Assembly: GCA_022818135.1 (NCBI GenBank)
Contig: JAFMSR010000002.1
Coordinates: 43,224,358-43,288,357, forward strand
DNA length: 64,000 nt
Source: Saxidomus purpurata
Lineage: Eukaryota; Mollusca; Bivalvia; Venerida; Veneridae
Direction of reading: 5' to 3'
In this document: positions 23,464 through 35,300 of the stretch, piece after piece
Numbering within the stretch: position 1 is the first letter of the stretch
Layout of the letters: each line of letters opens with the position of its first letter
Made by a program: the position numbers and the translations under genes
Notes under the pieces: generated by a model
Databases searched by the model: none
What the model saw: only the letters and a program-made list of their open reading frames with translations
Told to the model about the DNA's origin: nothing

Positions 23464-23636
23464 CTGTCTAAACACTTCAGATCCTTTCGCTCTGGTACTT
23501 TATCATTGGCCTTGTAACAGGAACCTGAGCCCAGGACGAGAAACCGCTCTAATAGCTCCATGTCGCTAATCTCCCATACATAGGTGTCATGTTCGGTTTT
23601 TATTTGGTTCGGATCCAACTGTTTATCTATCGAAAC
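23464..23636 (-). CDS. RO60: Ro60-like protein, upstream exon
   Basis: A 173-base exon bounded by acceptor ttgtacag and donor GTGAGT. It encodes the N-terminal TROVE segment: QIKTEHDTYVWEISDMELLE then RFLVLGSGSCY and VPERKDLKCLDR, matching the start of Ro60 (YVW..TDM..L.RFL..GS). The exon ends on AG, which joins the A of the next exon to give Arg, so the reading frame is continuous across a 1067-base intron. The homologous pseudogene exon (26803-26975) has exactly the same length, which supports these boundaries. The exon has no convincing ATG; a further 5' exon with the start codon was not found up to 26.7 kb. Confidence 0.88.
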
Positions 23637-24344
23637 CTGTACAATATAAATGATAAAATATGTCACTTAGCTATTTGATTATAACAGAGCAAAACATTCT
23701 GTATTTCTTTAAAGTTATTTATTCATAATTTATCAGATTCTTCATAAATATGCACTTGAGGTAATACATGGTTCAAAGATTTAAAAAACTTAATTGTGTT
23801 TTCAATCAAACAAACAACCAATAACAGTATCAAGTGGCGAGATGCTTGAGAAAACCAACTTTATACCGCAAACAATTTGTTTTACGATATATAATATATT
23901 CATCTAAACATAGCAGACTCTGTTCTAAATAGTCGTTCTAACGTATTATAATTAATTCATATTCTTTGATAGGCTGCATAACATATTGTAAATGCTGTTT
24001 ATATGAAGACAAGATATCAAAGTTCACCTCTGCGCTATAATTATTCGAGGGCCACCATGGACGCGATTTATCGTTTCCCATAGTCGCTCGCTGCTCGGTA
24101 ATATTATCCTAAACGACTGCGTTTTCCGCCAACTGTAGCTGGTATTCTGTTATATTCGCACAATTGCAGTAACAAAAGAGTCTGACCACATCTGAAAACT
24201 GTCGTCAATATACGTCATTTGATTCCATCGGAATATATGAAAAGGCAACATGTATGAAAATATATGTACAAAATAACAAGAGAAGATTAATTACGTCTCT
24301 TACAGACAAGATAGAAGAAGGAACATTGTAACAACAAATCATAA

Positions 24345-24900
24345 AATGTCATTTTGTTGAGAGTTCTGATTTTTCTTTCTGCAACAGGAGGACAATGCGC
24401 TGTTTTCGACGTGTATGTGCAAGATTCGCTATTTTCTGCTGTATTTTGTTATGACATTTTGGTTGACATAAATTGAAAATCGACCCTGCTCTTTCATTGC
24501 CCATCATATCCTGCATTTTTTTTAAAAAACCTTCCACGTTTTAAAGATTAAAGATTTTCAGTGGCGATTGGGAGTTACCTAGTTTAAAAGAAACTTGAAA
24601 GTAACCTAGAACTACAATTGCATCAAAAATATATAAGAGTATTGACTCGATTTCGAATTTCCTCCCACAAATTGAACGTGGAGCAAGATGCATACAATAA
24701 CATAGCTAGAGAAAATATACTGTGTATGTCATGTCACATGCAAACCGCGGAAACGGAATATCACTTTTTGTTAGCCTCCCCCAATTTTAGGAACGTACGA
24801 TCAAAAAAATTGCAACCCTATTTTTGCAGATGGCCAACCTAAACAAAGTTTGAAAGTCTTTTGTCATTAACCTCTTCAAAAGTTTGATGTAACTTTGATT
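24345..24900 (+). pseudogene. LINE 3' fragment (C-terminal zinc-knuckle region)
   Basis: A plus-strand frame (24618-24842) reads RVLTRFRISSHKLNVEQDAY, then RENILCMSCHMQTAETEYHF and LLASPNFRNVRSK. This is the Cys-x2-Cys-x-Glu-x-Glu-Tyr-His-Phe region at the C-terminus of many mollusc LINE ORF2 proteins, after the RT domain. Here one expected Cys is replaced (LLASPNF) and stops follow at 24841 and beyond. The same block occurs again at 27950-28330. Confidence 0.7.
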
Positions 24901-25434
24901 AATACATTCCTCCCTAACATACCTTTTTGTTATGTCTATCAAAACAAATTTATTTGAAAAATAATTCATGAACGAAAGTTGTGAACATTTTGTCATAACA
25001 ACCAATTTACAACTAAAAATACATCTGAGAAGGATGTTATATAGAATATGTAGAAATGTATACAAATTTATTTACATTTCAACTTTAAAGGATGACATTG
25101 TCAGCTACTCCTGAAGTTACATTAAAAATAAATTTTAAAAAACCTATTGAATGTTTTCTCGATCAAATATGGAAGTTTTTATATGAGCATAACCAACCCA
25201 GTTAAAAAACGGCGACGGCGAGAGTACCCACTGAGTCAAGTGATATTTAGAGGTTTAAACCGAGTGGGAATACTTTTTATTTAAACGACGGTTTTGTTAT
25301 ATATTATATGAATATTCCTTTACGTACATAAGATACATGCATTTTATTTTTCAAATAAGTATTTTTCATTTGTAAACACAACCTTTTTAACCAATCCGGT
25401 AATGCCTCGTTTAATCTTATGGTTTTCCCTGTAC

Positions 25435-25690
25435 CCTTTTTAGCCAATCCCGGGGCCAGATTAGATCACCTGACCACACACTTGCTGTGATAACTTTTCG
25501 AGAATTGCTTTCTTATTTCCATGTCTTAGCGATGTTTATGTCAAAGTTTTCACTTAAAAAAATCTTTAAAACAATTGTATGATGACGTTCGGTGTAAAAT
25601 TATGCACGTTAAGAATAAACAGAAAGTTTTTTTTTAATTCGGCCTTTGTAAAATTATACATATTATAACATATCCGTATGTACAGGGATG
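25435..25690 (+). repeat. Duplicated segment, copy 1 right part
   Basis: The stretch from ttagccaatcccgggg through cacttgctgtgataactt and gagaattgctttcttatttc to gtaaaattatacatatt is repeated in the same orientation at 29187-29415. With the LINE fragments it marks a direct duplication of about 1.3 kb. Confidence 0.8.
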
Positions 25691-26039
25691 TCACATTTTT
25701 ACATTCTCTGAATTTATACAGACTGAGTGTAGAATATACATAAATCAACAGTTTATTTTTTATTAAATATAAAGTTCAATTTTGTTCACCCATGAAAGTA
25801 CCTCTAATACAATCTTTAGTAATTGAAAAGTCTCGTTACGGCTATAGTTATTTTTCGCCTTTTTCATAAATTGTGTACATCATAAGATTAGACAGTCCCA
25901 TGAAAATTAGTGCTTTACTTATTTTAAGCACACTTGTGTAGTCAAAGTATGAATTAATTTATCATTCGTGCGGTTGTTGTAAGGGCAAAGTGTTGTGAAG
26001 CTATTGCGCTTATGTTTAATATTTTGGATTAACGTTACA

Positions 26040-26400
26040 TAATAATAGTTTCTGTCATTAGCAAGAGGTTCAGATCGAAATATCCGTTGCCGAGGGTAAC
26101 TGTTTTGGCGGGAACGAGGCTCTGCCGAGTTCCCGTAAAAACAGTTATTCGAGGTGACGGATATTTCCATCTGAGTCAAGTGTCAAGTAGATTTCTAAAT
26201 GCAAGCTTATCAAAATGATGAATTATCATGAAAAACAAACCATTCTCCGACATTGTGTTTAGAAAAGTGACGTCACAATGTTTATAACGTTACGTCATAA
26301 GTAATACACGAGAGTCATCTGGCATAGGAAGGGTGCCAAACCGGTTTGTCCGGCATGGGCAAAATCACCGGAAATGCCGATCCGATATGCAAGAAATCGT
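26040..26400. repeat. Dispersed short element(s)
   Basis: Contains gccgagggtaactgttttgg and cgaggctctgccgagttccc with an inverted relation between the two halves (aacagttattcgagg / ccgagggtaactgtt), and a block shared with 5800-5960 (gaaaagtgacgtcacaatgt, atcaccggaaatgcc). Probably one or two MITE-like elements; exact ends are not defined. Confidence 0.5.
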
Positions 26401-26802
26401 AACTATTGGACATAGTGGATAATATTAAACCATAAACCACCAATATTGGGGACTATTTACATGTATATAAAATATTTTAATTTGCCACACATAGTTGTAA
26501 TTTAATTCTAAACTAAGTCGAGTGCAGTTAGAATTACAATGTTTAGGCATGAACGTAAAACTAGCACATTTTGTAAGTATTAAGTAAACATTACTTTAAT
26601 GATAAATTACGACAGTAATCATCGAAAAGAATCCTGTTGTTATACTGTTATTTGGCTCATATTGTGTGATGCCCTGAACTGGTTATGAATACATTAATGA
26701 TTAGTGGGACGGTTGTCGAAAGACAGCCGTTCCAGAGGGAACAGAACAGAACAGAACAGAATTGTTATCATCGAATATTTATCATTTATATTCATTGTAC
26801 AG

Positions 26803-27950
26803 TATCCGAAAAATAAACCGTTGGACCCGAAGCAAATAAAAACTGAACATGGCACCTATGTATGGGAGATAAGCGACATGGCGCGTTTAGAGCGGTTTCT
26901 CGTCCTGGGCACAGATTTCTGTTACATTGCTAATGATAGAGTACCAGAGCGAAAATATCTGGACTTTTTAGACAGGTGTGTACAAAAATGTACACGTATT
27001 TAATGCGCAAAGTATCCAGAACAGACACCAGAACGTACAAGAAAAGCACCATATTGATTATCGTTTATACATTATAGATAAACTAGTACTGCAAATGAGA
27101 ACCACTTAAGGATAACATTTGTTTCAGAGACCCACTGGATGGATGTCTGTAAGATAAATGTAAATGTGGCATCTTATCTGAAAACTGTGCTACTGTGATG
27201 ATCTTTTGTTCATTGTTATGAATCTATAGGTCTTCCTTTAGAAAATATTCCATTAAAAGAGGATGAATAATTTCATTTTGTTGTGTAACCAGAGATTTCG
27301 AAGTCGTATATGTAAACTCATATCGAAAATGACGAATGTGTGGAGTAGCGTGAAAGCCTTCATCAGAATAACAATATCTCTTTTTTAGTACCGGGATAGC
27401 ATCGATACTCAATAATTTATTGATGAAGTTGCAGATTCTGACAAAAATGGACAAGTATGCAGGCATATTCTGTACTGTAAATTTAGCCTCGGGTAAACAT
27501 TTTTCAGTTGATAGAAAAGGGAAGAGGAAAACAAGCTGTCAAAATGCTATCAGAATATAGTGAGATGGGTATAAGACTCCACGACAAAATTATATCATAC
27601 TTGCGCTTGCAGTATGCGCTAGATCTAACGATGCGGAAACAAAGAAGCTGGCCTACGAATCCCTTCTTAAGATATGCCGTATTCCCACACACTTTTTTTT
27701 GTTTCTTCCTTACTGCAAACAGGAAAGCGGTGAATGCGGCAAACCTGAGGGCTGGGGAGAAGCTCACAGAAGAGGCGTCATAAAATGGTACCAAGACAAA
27801 TGCCAAAATCCACTGAATGTTGCACGCCTTCTGACCAAGTATAAAGCGCGACAATTCACGAAGAAAAGTAAGTACATTTGTGCAAAGTAGCCGAAAAATG
27901 GTCCCATAAGGATGTCTTCTGTCTTGCCAATCCGTCGGCTCTTTTGATGA
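26803..27950 (+). pseudogene. Ro60-like pseudogene, inverted copy
   Basis: Exon 1 copy (26803-26975, 173 bases) encodes DPKQIKTEHGTYVWEISDM and ends before GTGTGT. The intron is 532 bases and still aligns with the functional intron. Exon 2 copy starts at 27508 but lacks the A needed after the donor AG, shifting the frame; another shift near 27590 moves the reading from KQAVKMLSEYSEM to LALAVCARSNDAETKK. The region with only one octapeptide unit (KQESGECGKPEGWGEAH) follows, then LLTKYKARQF, a stop at 27888, and out-of-frame WSHKDVFCLANPS up to about 27950, where a LINE fragment abuts. The whole vWA domain is missing. It is a truncated duplicate. Confidence 0.93.
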
Positions 27951-27952
27951 CA

Positions 27953-28335
27953 ATGGCCAATCATATCCTACTTTTTTTAACAAAAAACATTCGATGTTTT
28001 CTATGATTAAAGACTTTCTGCTGCGATTGGGAGTTTCCCCTTTAAAAAGAAACTTCAAAGTTACCTATATCTACAATTGCATCGAAAATATATTAGAGCA
28101 TTAACCTACTAATTTTAAGTTGAAAATACAATAACATAGCTAAAGAAAGTAGACTGTGTAGGTCATGTAACATGCAAACCGTGGAAACGGGATAACACTT
28201 TTTGTTAGTCTGATCCAACTTTGGGAAAATACGATCAAAAAAATTGAAACCTTAATTTTGCAGATGGCCAACCTTAACAAAGTTTGAAAGTCTTATGTAA
28301 TCAACCTCTTCAAAAGTTTTATTTCTTCCAGATCA
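27953..28335 (+). repeat. LINE 3' fragment, second copy
   Basis: Direct repeat of 24480-24900: caatcatatcctac, aattgcatcgaaaatatatt, catgcaaaccgtggaaacgg and ccaaccttaacaaagtttga. It carries more stops than copy 1. It directly abuts the broken end of the Ro60 pseudogene, so the rearrangement that truncated the pseudogene probably joined it to this block. Confidence 0.75.
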
Positions 28336-28384
28336 TGAATAGTAAATAGGCCATTTACTGCATTGTTTATGTCCAAAATTCCCT

Positions 28385-29187
28385 TAATAATCAATTTATA
28401 ACAAAAGATTGATTTATCCTTTTCTTAGCTTTTCTTTGAAAAACAGAAGAGCCATTGTCATAACCTTCTTGACGTCAGTCGGCACTGTCGTCTTGAATCT
28501 GGTTAAGCTTTCTTAAAATTCACTTTCTCAGTAACAATTAAAGCCTTGAAACAATTGCTTGGCATCATACAATGGCATATGTGGCCGAGTGATTAAGGTC
28601 ACTGGCTGATGTTTACTTGTCCCCCACCGCTGTAGGTTCAGGTTCGTGCCCTACTTGGGTCGAATTCTTTTACGTCTGGAAGCTATCTAGGTTCTACCCA
28701 GGTGCCCGCTCGTGACCGACATAATGCCCGAATTGGCATCCAGGGTCTTCCTCCTCCATGAAAGCCGGAAGTTGCAATATGACCTTAGCTGTTGAATGCG
28801 ACGTTAAATCCGAATCAATCAATTGGCAAAATACAATCAACTTTATGGACATATCCCATAACTTTTGAATGACATTAAAAGTTGTTCAAACTATGAATTT
28901 TCAGTTCATTTTTGGTAAAAATCCATTTCTCAATAACCATTCACAGATTAATACTTCATAGGGTAGTTGAACACAGTCACTGAATGCAAAATGTAAGCAC
29001 ATGGGTTCCTATCTCAAAAGTAAAGTTTACACAAATGGTTAAAGGTCAAAATTTGTGGACACTTGTGTCTCCAGTTAATTACTTTACTCGTGCAATGGTT
29101 GTTATTTGCTGATATTTACACATGTATGTGTGCAGACTGTGTTGTTCAGAGACAATCGATCCTCCAGCACTTTCAGTCCTTTGATTA
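28385..29187 (+). repeat. Segment duplicated in inverted orientation at 35471-37232
   Basis: From tttataacaaaagattgatt through the SINE to cagcactttcagtcctttga, this stretch is the reverse complement of 35471-37232 apart from substitutions and one ~975 bp insertion in the other copy. It also interrupts the direct duplication of the 24.9-25.4 kb area. Confidence 0.9.
28572..28822 (+). repeat. tRNA-derived SINE, second family, plus copy
   Basis: tRNA-like head tgtggccgagtgattaaggt and a B-box-like caggttcgtgccc, then a body with ctacccaggtgcccgctcgt and cagggtcttcctcctccatg, and an end in gcgacgttaaatccgaatca. The layout matches tRNA-derived SINEs that are widespread in molluscs (V-SINE-like; the RUDI family is a possible relative). 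It lies inside the inverted duplication and therefore predates it. Confidence 0.8.
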
Positions 29188-29415
29188 GCCAATCCCGGCG
29201 CCAGATTGGGTCATCTGACTACATACACTAGCGGATACACTTGCTGTGATAACTTGCCGAGAATTGCTTTCTTATTTCTATGTCTTAGCGATGTTTATGT
29301 CACAGTTTTTTCAAAAGTTCGATGACGTCCGTTGTAAAATTACACACGTTACGAGAAGACATAACTTTTTTTTAATTGGGCCTATGTAAAATTATACATA
29401 TTTTAATTAAGGCTT
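29187..29415 (+). repeat. Duplicated segment, copy 2 right part
   Basis: Direct copy of 25435-25690 with extra bases (ctacatacactagcggatac) early on. See the copy-1 entry for the shared phrases. Confidence 0.8.
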
Positions 29416-29419
29416 TTGG

Positions 29420-30380
29420 TTTTAAATATTTATCAAGAATCTTTTTGTAACATAATACGTGCACAAATAGATTCTAGTTGCAAAAGGTTTTTCTTGTATG
29501 CCGAAAACATCTTATACGAGACTTTTGTCACAGAATATATTTTATAACAGGACCATATGGTGTAATTTAAGACACATATTTTTTAAGATCTATATACATG
29601 TAAAGGGCTGGCATTCATATTCAAAATAATGTAGATACAGATTATGTGTGAAACAGAGCTGGCCTATTAGTTACATGCTTGAAATCAATGTAGAACACAC
29701 AAGTACAATGTATATAATACAAGACGAAACAGTAAATGCAGACATAAAAGACGCCGCCAAATTTTCCATTTTCTTCGTTAAGTGATTGGATAGTTTTTCA
29801 TAAATTCATATATACGTCATTGTTATCTACTTGAAATGACCGACTGTTTTACAGAAGTTGCATGCATAGACGGATACGTTCATGATCATATGAACTATAA
29901 GACATGTCGATAGGAAAAACAGCATATTAACTATTATCCCTTTGTATCGCACAGAAGCAGTTTAAACTACATTTATTCATAAAATTTAACTTTACACAAT
30001 TAAATAATTTACTATTTAAGCTATTTAAAGTTATATAAACAATCTATTAACAAATTTAGAACAGGCTTTCCGTTATAGGACCGGAATAAGACCGTGTGGT
30101 CGCATTGCGTAATAAAATTCTTAATAGTTACACTTTATTTCTAGACAAAATGGATTTTTGTTAACGGAATTTATATTTCTCTTTTTTTATAAGAACGGTA
30201 AATGATATTCTTTTTCAAGAAAACTTTATGAATTAAATAAATTATATAAAATATAACATCTTGGGTTATTTTTATTAAATTTATTCAGTTGTGAACACTA
30301 ATTTACATTTTGACTCTTTGAAAAATATATTCAGTGTGGTTTTCATCTTGTCAATTAGATTTTCTTATTTTATCGTATTT
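29420..30380. other. AT-rich DNA, nothing recognised
   Basis: Very AT-rich sequence without coding signal, long repeats or palindromes. Confidence 0.4.
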
Positions 30381-30386
30381 ATTAAG

Positions 30387-31000
30387 GAGTTTAGTTTGCG
30401 GACATGGTTTTGATTTACGTATCTGTTCTTGAAGCTTGTGTACAAATCAATGTTCGTGCCCGGAGGCCTCGAATGGAGGAAAATTACGTGTTCAATTTTA
30501 ATTTTTGACGAAGCTATTCATAGATTCGCGTCCATGGATCAATATCGTTTTGCATACCAAATACTCGACGCCGCCTTCTGTAAATTAGTCAATTATTATG
30601 AACAAAGGATACATTTTAAAACGTTTTATTGCTCGTTGACGAACAAAGACATTAAACATAGAACAAACTCTTGTTGTAAAATGTTTGTATACCATGCAGG
30701 CCGTTTTATAGAAATAAAAACATCAGAGATTTACTGCAAGACACTCCTCATGTTTTATAGATATTTTAGTAAGAAGTTTAGTTTGCGGACATGGTTTTGA
30801 TTTACGTATCTGTTCTTGAAGCTTGTGTACAAATCAAACGTAGAAAAATTACGTGTTAATTTTAATTTTTGACGAATCAATCTTTTTTTGCATACCAAAT
30901 ACTCGACGCCGCCTTCTGTAAATTAGTCAATTATTATAAAGAACGGATACATTTTTAAACATTTTCTTGCTCGTTGACGAACTAAGACATAAAACATAGT
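30387..31000. repeat. ~387 bp tandem duplication
   Basis: gtttagtttgcggacatggt and the following ~230 bases (tacgtatctgttcttgaagc, actcgacgccgccttctgta, ttgctcgttgacgaac) occur at 30387 and again at 30774; the second unit has small deletions and ends near 31000. An open frame in unit 1 is not preserved in unit 2, so it is not treated as coding. Confidence 0.9.
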
Positions 31001-31370
31001 TTTAAAGTATATATTTGATACAGTAAAACGAAACAAGAGTGTGTTGACACTCCCTATAAAAACATATCGTTACATCCATCAAATGATAAAGCTACTTTCA
31101 ACATTATTGTTCAATATTAAATCTATACAGAATTCATTTCAGTTCGAAGATAAAACGTCTTCTTACAGCTGATAAATATTTGAAGGTGCCGACTTGATTC
31201 CCCATTGTAAAAAGAAATAAAAAAACAAACTATTTACCTTAGACTTGTTAAAACGTTATTAACAACTCCGAATAGATCTATGATGTATTGCACCAAAGTG
31301 TTGTAAACTCACTGTCAAAATATATTATTTCTGCGTATTATATTTGAAATACAGACAAAATTTTCCTTAT

Positions 31371-32854
31371 ATAACGCGTTGCAGTTGGGTGCCCGTTCGC
31401 TATCTTGGCAATCGATACAGTTATAATCTTACGTCACTCATAGCGCAATTTTGAAACTATTATTAGAGCTAGTTTATAGGTTAACTCCTCCCCATTCAAG
31501 GACATTTAGGTGCGAGCGTCCGTCGTCAATTTTGCTCCGCCCAAAAACCCGCATATGTATTTTAATGCAAGTGACAAACAGTATTTAATAATGTTAAATA
31601 CAGGTTTCTTCGCGTATTTTGTAGTGACTTCGAGATAAATTATATAGATCTTCTGTTTTATTTAAAATGTTGATTAATATATACTCTTTTAAAAGAGACC
31701 TCTTTCAATCACAGCGATTGAGCTACGGTATCATTGCATTTATTGTAAGTGTAGACTGTAAGTTTATGAATTAGTATACATGTAAATTATGTTCGCGGAA
31801 CTTTACACACCGGAATTCCATTGCAGTAACATGTTATCCTACATAATTCATAATGACGTCTGGTGAACAAAAATATATTGTGATGCATTTTTCATAAAAT
31901 GCGTTTTTCAGTCTGTTTCTCAACTCGCCTTGTCAATTTTTGCCAAAGTGGAAACAAAATGTCAACGAAAGTAATTAAATTGACGAAATTATCAATAATT
32001 GAGTACATCAATAACTGATTTCGCAGCGTGAAAAATATGTTTGTCTCCGGCAGTACTGGAACGCCACAAAAGCGAGGTCATGCCATGGGTAAGGAAGTCT
32101 ACTGACATACTAAGTATCTAATGCCGTACTGTACGTACTGATATATTTAGTGCATCTGCCAAAATCTTAACTTGCACGGACGTTGTATTATTATAACCAA
32201 GTTCCCTAGCTCTCTACTGCCGACAGTGAACTCGACAATTTTCCCTTGTGAACAGTGTTTTTACTTTGAAAGCCCTTCAATTTTCGGAGTGCGGTCGGGG
32301 AGTTTAAGAAAAAAATACTAATCAATGAACAGGGGCGTAGTTACTTCGGTCATAAAAATGAAACGGCAGACATGACAGTCAGACCAGTAGATTAATGACG
32401 ATTATCTAATTTGTTTCACTTTATCTCATATATTTACATGTATTTCAATTCTTTTTTATTCCAACCAATATAAAAATCTGTAGATGAGTGTTGGGTACTG
32501 CATCCTGACCAATCCAATTTACCACCAGTAGTCATACATGAGCGACACATTACTGCAGAGTTACACGATTACTCAAAACTTTGGCTCCGCCACTTTAATA
32601 TATACTTTATCCGATACCGCTTCTGCTATGACTAATTTTTTCTTTCATCGTTCGGAACGTGACGTCAGAATCAAATAAAGACTGATCGCATGCGCCCCTA
32701 TTTGACCTTTTCAATGAAAGAACGGAGGGGAGGAGTTAACCGATATCTACATGCTCTATTAATAGTTTCAGATTCGCCTTTGTGTGACGTAAGATTGTAA
32801 TTGTAGTGATTGCTAAAATAGCGAACGGGCAAAGCCAACTGCAACGCGTTGTAT
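31371..32854. mobile_element. Non-autonomous element with ~125 bp terminal inverted repeats
   Basis: The left end ataacgcgttgcagttgggt continues through cccgttcgctat, aatcttacgtcactcat and ggttaactcctcccc; the right end is its reverse complement (gaggggaggagttaacc .. gtgacgtaagattgtaa .. atagcgaacgggcaaagcca .. ctgcaacgcgtt). The 1.2 kb interior has no transposase-like frame. Target duplication is not certain. Probably a DNA transposon derivative mobilised in trans. Confidence 0.85.
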
Positions 32855-33060
32855 CAGGTTACATTAACTTACATTAGTTTACATTTTTCCTAAAATTTAT
32901 CAGTTTCAAGGACGTTTTCAAAGAAACTTATTTTTATTCCTCTTTTCCAAGTTCAGCATCAGTGTAGCTTACAATAGAAAACTTAAAGTTTGCTCTAAAT
33001 GACGATGTATTTGTATTTCGTTTTCGTTCAGTTAAGATCTACCTCTTTCCTTTTGAAAAG

Positions 33061-33293
33061 GTGAAATCATGAAATCGAATAGGTGATATCACCAATTCGA
33101 ATAGATGATATCACCAACTCAAAGTGCTATTATAATTCGTGATTTCACCCATTCAACGGGAGTACAAGATATCACCGTTTTGAAAAGGTGATATCAATAA
33201 TTCGAAAAAGATGATACCACCAATTCGAAAAGGTGATATCACCTACTTAGTATTTGAATGGTGATATTATACATACGAATAGGTGATATGTAG
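33061..33293. repeat. Cluster of GGTGATATCACC palindromes with AATTCGAA spacers
   Basis: About eight imperfect units of the form aattcgaa(t/a)aggtgatatcacc, each containing a 12-base palindrome and a 6-8 base TTCGAA palindrome. Units are irregularly spaced and some are inverted or halved. A stray half-site aggtaatatcac lies at 33652. No gene is adjacent. Confidence 0.85.
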
Positions 33294-33904
33294 AGGTTAC
33301 TATACGGGGCAAGTGTGCTTTAAGGCGATATTGGCACACTTGGTGAGATATTGACCCGAGGGTAATCGTGAGTCATGTTAGAATTGTTAATACAACTAGA
33401 TGTTACAATGTCTTATTTCTCTTAAAACGCTTTTATTGATATTGTCTATTATCTCCGTTTATTTATTTTTGCATTGTATAACAGAAAAGCGGGTTTTCAA
33501 TGTACTGTTTACCAGTATACTTTTGTTATGTATTTCATTGGGCATAACATCTTCATGCTCAGGTTTTTCACACTGATGTTTGACCTTACGATTACTTTTT
33601 CATATGATATCATCTACATTGTATTTGAATTGATGAAGTCATCTATTCAAATAGGTAATATCACAAACATGCATAAAATAGTAAAATGGTGCCCATACTT
33701 TCATGATATTTATGTAGAGCACATATACAGCATGTGAGCCCAAGCTTTTTTTAAGGAGTACCCAACATGAAATCAATGAAACTTCACAGATGTTTTTTAT
33801 TATCAAATAGATATGAGCATGTCATCACCATGTTCAGCTTTTTCATAGAGTTTTGACCTTTTGATTACGTTTTCTGGGACATGTCTTTTCTATCTCACTG
33901 ATTT

Positions 33905-34190
33905 TATTAGATTTGAAATGGATAAAGGTAACTTTATTGAAACGATCCTGCTGGATCTGCAGAAGGCATTTGATACTGTTGACCACTATTGTTAATGAAA
34001 TTGGAAGCGCTTAGTTTTAATAAAGATAGTCATCGTTGGTTTCAGTCTTATTTGTCTGGTAGGCAGCAACTTGTTGATGTCTCTGGATGTTTTTTCACAT
34101 GTGGGGCTCCACAGGTCCGAATCTTTTAAAAATATTGGATGCTCATTATGGAACAAGTTGCCTGTTGATATTATATGTTACAGATTGTTC
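33905..34190 (+). pseudogene. LINE reverse-transcriptase fragment
   Basis: Plus-strand translation gives TILLDLQKAFDTVDH, then FQSYLSGRQQLVDVSGCFFT and CGAPQ, which are RT motifs with the first catalytic Asp block, broken by a frame change near 33990. Immediately after GAPQ comes a frame with LWNKLPVDI, which in intact elements lies near the ORF2 C-terminus, so an internal deletion joined the two. Confidence 0.75.
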
Positions 34191-34376
34191 ATGCCTCTCT
34201 ATGTCATACCATCAATAACAAGGACCACAAGGTGTTATCCTTGGTAATCATGTGCATGTCATGGCCCATTATTCGTGTTTGAATATAGTTACACGATAAC
34301 TTATTTGTTTGACTATATAAGTGTACATAATGCAATGTACCGAAATAAATCTATTCATCTAAGCATTGTTAGTGTA

Positions 34377-34850
34377 TATAGAAATAGGAGCAGATAGTGT
34401 AGTTTCGCGTTAACTCCTCGATATACATGTACGTTAATTAGACTGCGTACAAAACATGTACTTGTTTCTTTTACGTATTCAACATATTTTTTTGTGAAAT
34501 AATTTTGAACTGGAGCCAACAGTTACTAACCTTTTCCTTGTTGTAAACAGTAATGCAATATCCCGCACTATGAATTTGCAAATCGATGATCAACGTGAAA
34601 CCGTTGTAAATGCATATAGAAATAGGAGCAGATAGTGTAGTTTCGCGTTAATTCCTCCATATATATGTACGTCATTATAGTCAACTCGTGACTGTGTATT
34701 TGTTTCTTTTACGTCTTCAACATATTTTTTGTGAAATAATTTTGAGCTGGAGCCAACAGTTACTAACTTTTTCCTTGTTGTAAACAGTAATGCAATATCC
34801 CGCACTATGAATTTGCAAATCGACGATCAACGTGTATATAGAAATAGAAG
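34377..34850. repeat. Tandem repeat, two units of 222-238 bp plus a partial third
   Basis: tatagaaataggagcagata starts at 34377 and 34615 and a decayed form starts at 34837. The units share agtttcgcgttaa, ggagccaacagttactaac, gtaaacagtaatgcaatatc and aatttgcaaatcga. Non-coding. Confidence 0.9.
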
Positions 34851-35080
34851 CAAGGCCACACCAAAATTAATTACTTGGTCAACGGATTTCCCGCTCCATT
34901 ATTTTTCAAAAGCAAAAAAAAAATATTTTTTTCAATTTGAGCTTCCGCCCGCATAAATTTTATAAACCAAAACCAAAAATTCAAAGCGGGCCTTTTTTGT
35001 CGCGGTGAACTCGTTAATCTAGTACTTTCAAACCTACAACTCGATTTAAAACGCCAGCAGAACATGTTCAAAATGTCAAA

Positions 35081-35300
35081 ATGGCAGCTACCAGTATGAA
35101 AATTTTGATTGTTAACATAAATCAGGGAAGCGTCGGTGGAAGACGAGTTGCAGTCCAGACAAACAACTCAGTAACAATTAAAGACATTTTTGTCAAGGCT
35201 AATTCACTTCTCTCTACTGTTGTTACGGTGGCACTGAAGATGAACTTTTGGATGATAGTGAACCGTACATCTGTACATGGGAGACTAGCCTAATTAATTT
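35081..35300 (+). pseudogene. Possible coding remnant, unidentified
   Basis: An ATG at 35081 opens MAATSMKILIVNINQGSVGG, VQTNNSVTIKDIFVKANSLL; after a one-base shift near 35220 another frame continues YGGTEDELLDDSEPYICTWE and TSLIN to about 35297. The two blocks have protein-like composition and run into each other, as in a frameshifted first exon. No family recognised. It lies between the 34.4 kb tandem repeat and the inverted duplication. It could also be chance. Confidence 0.35.
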
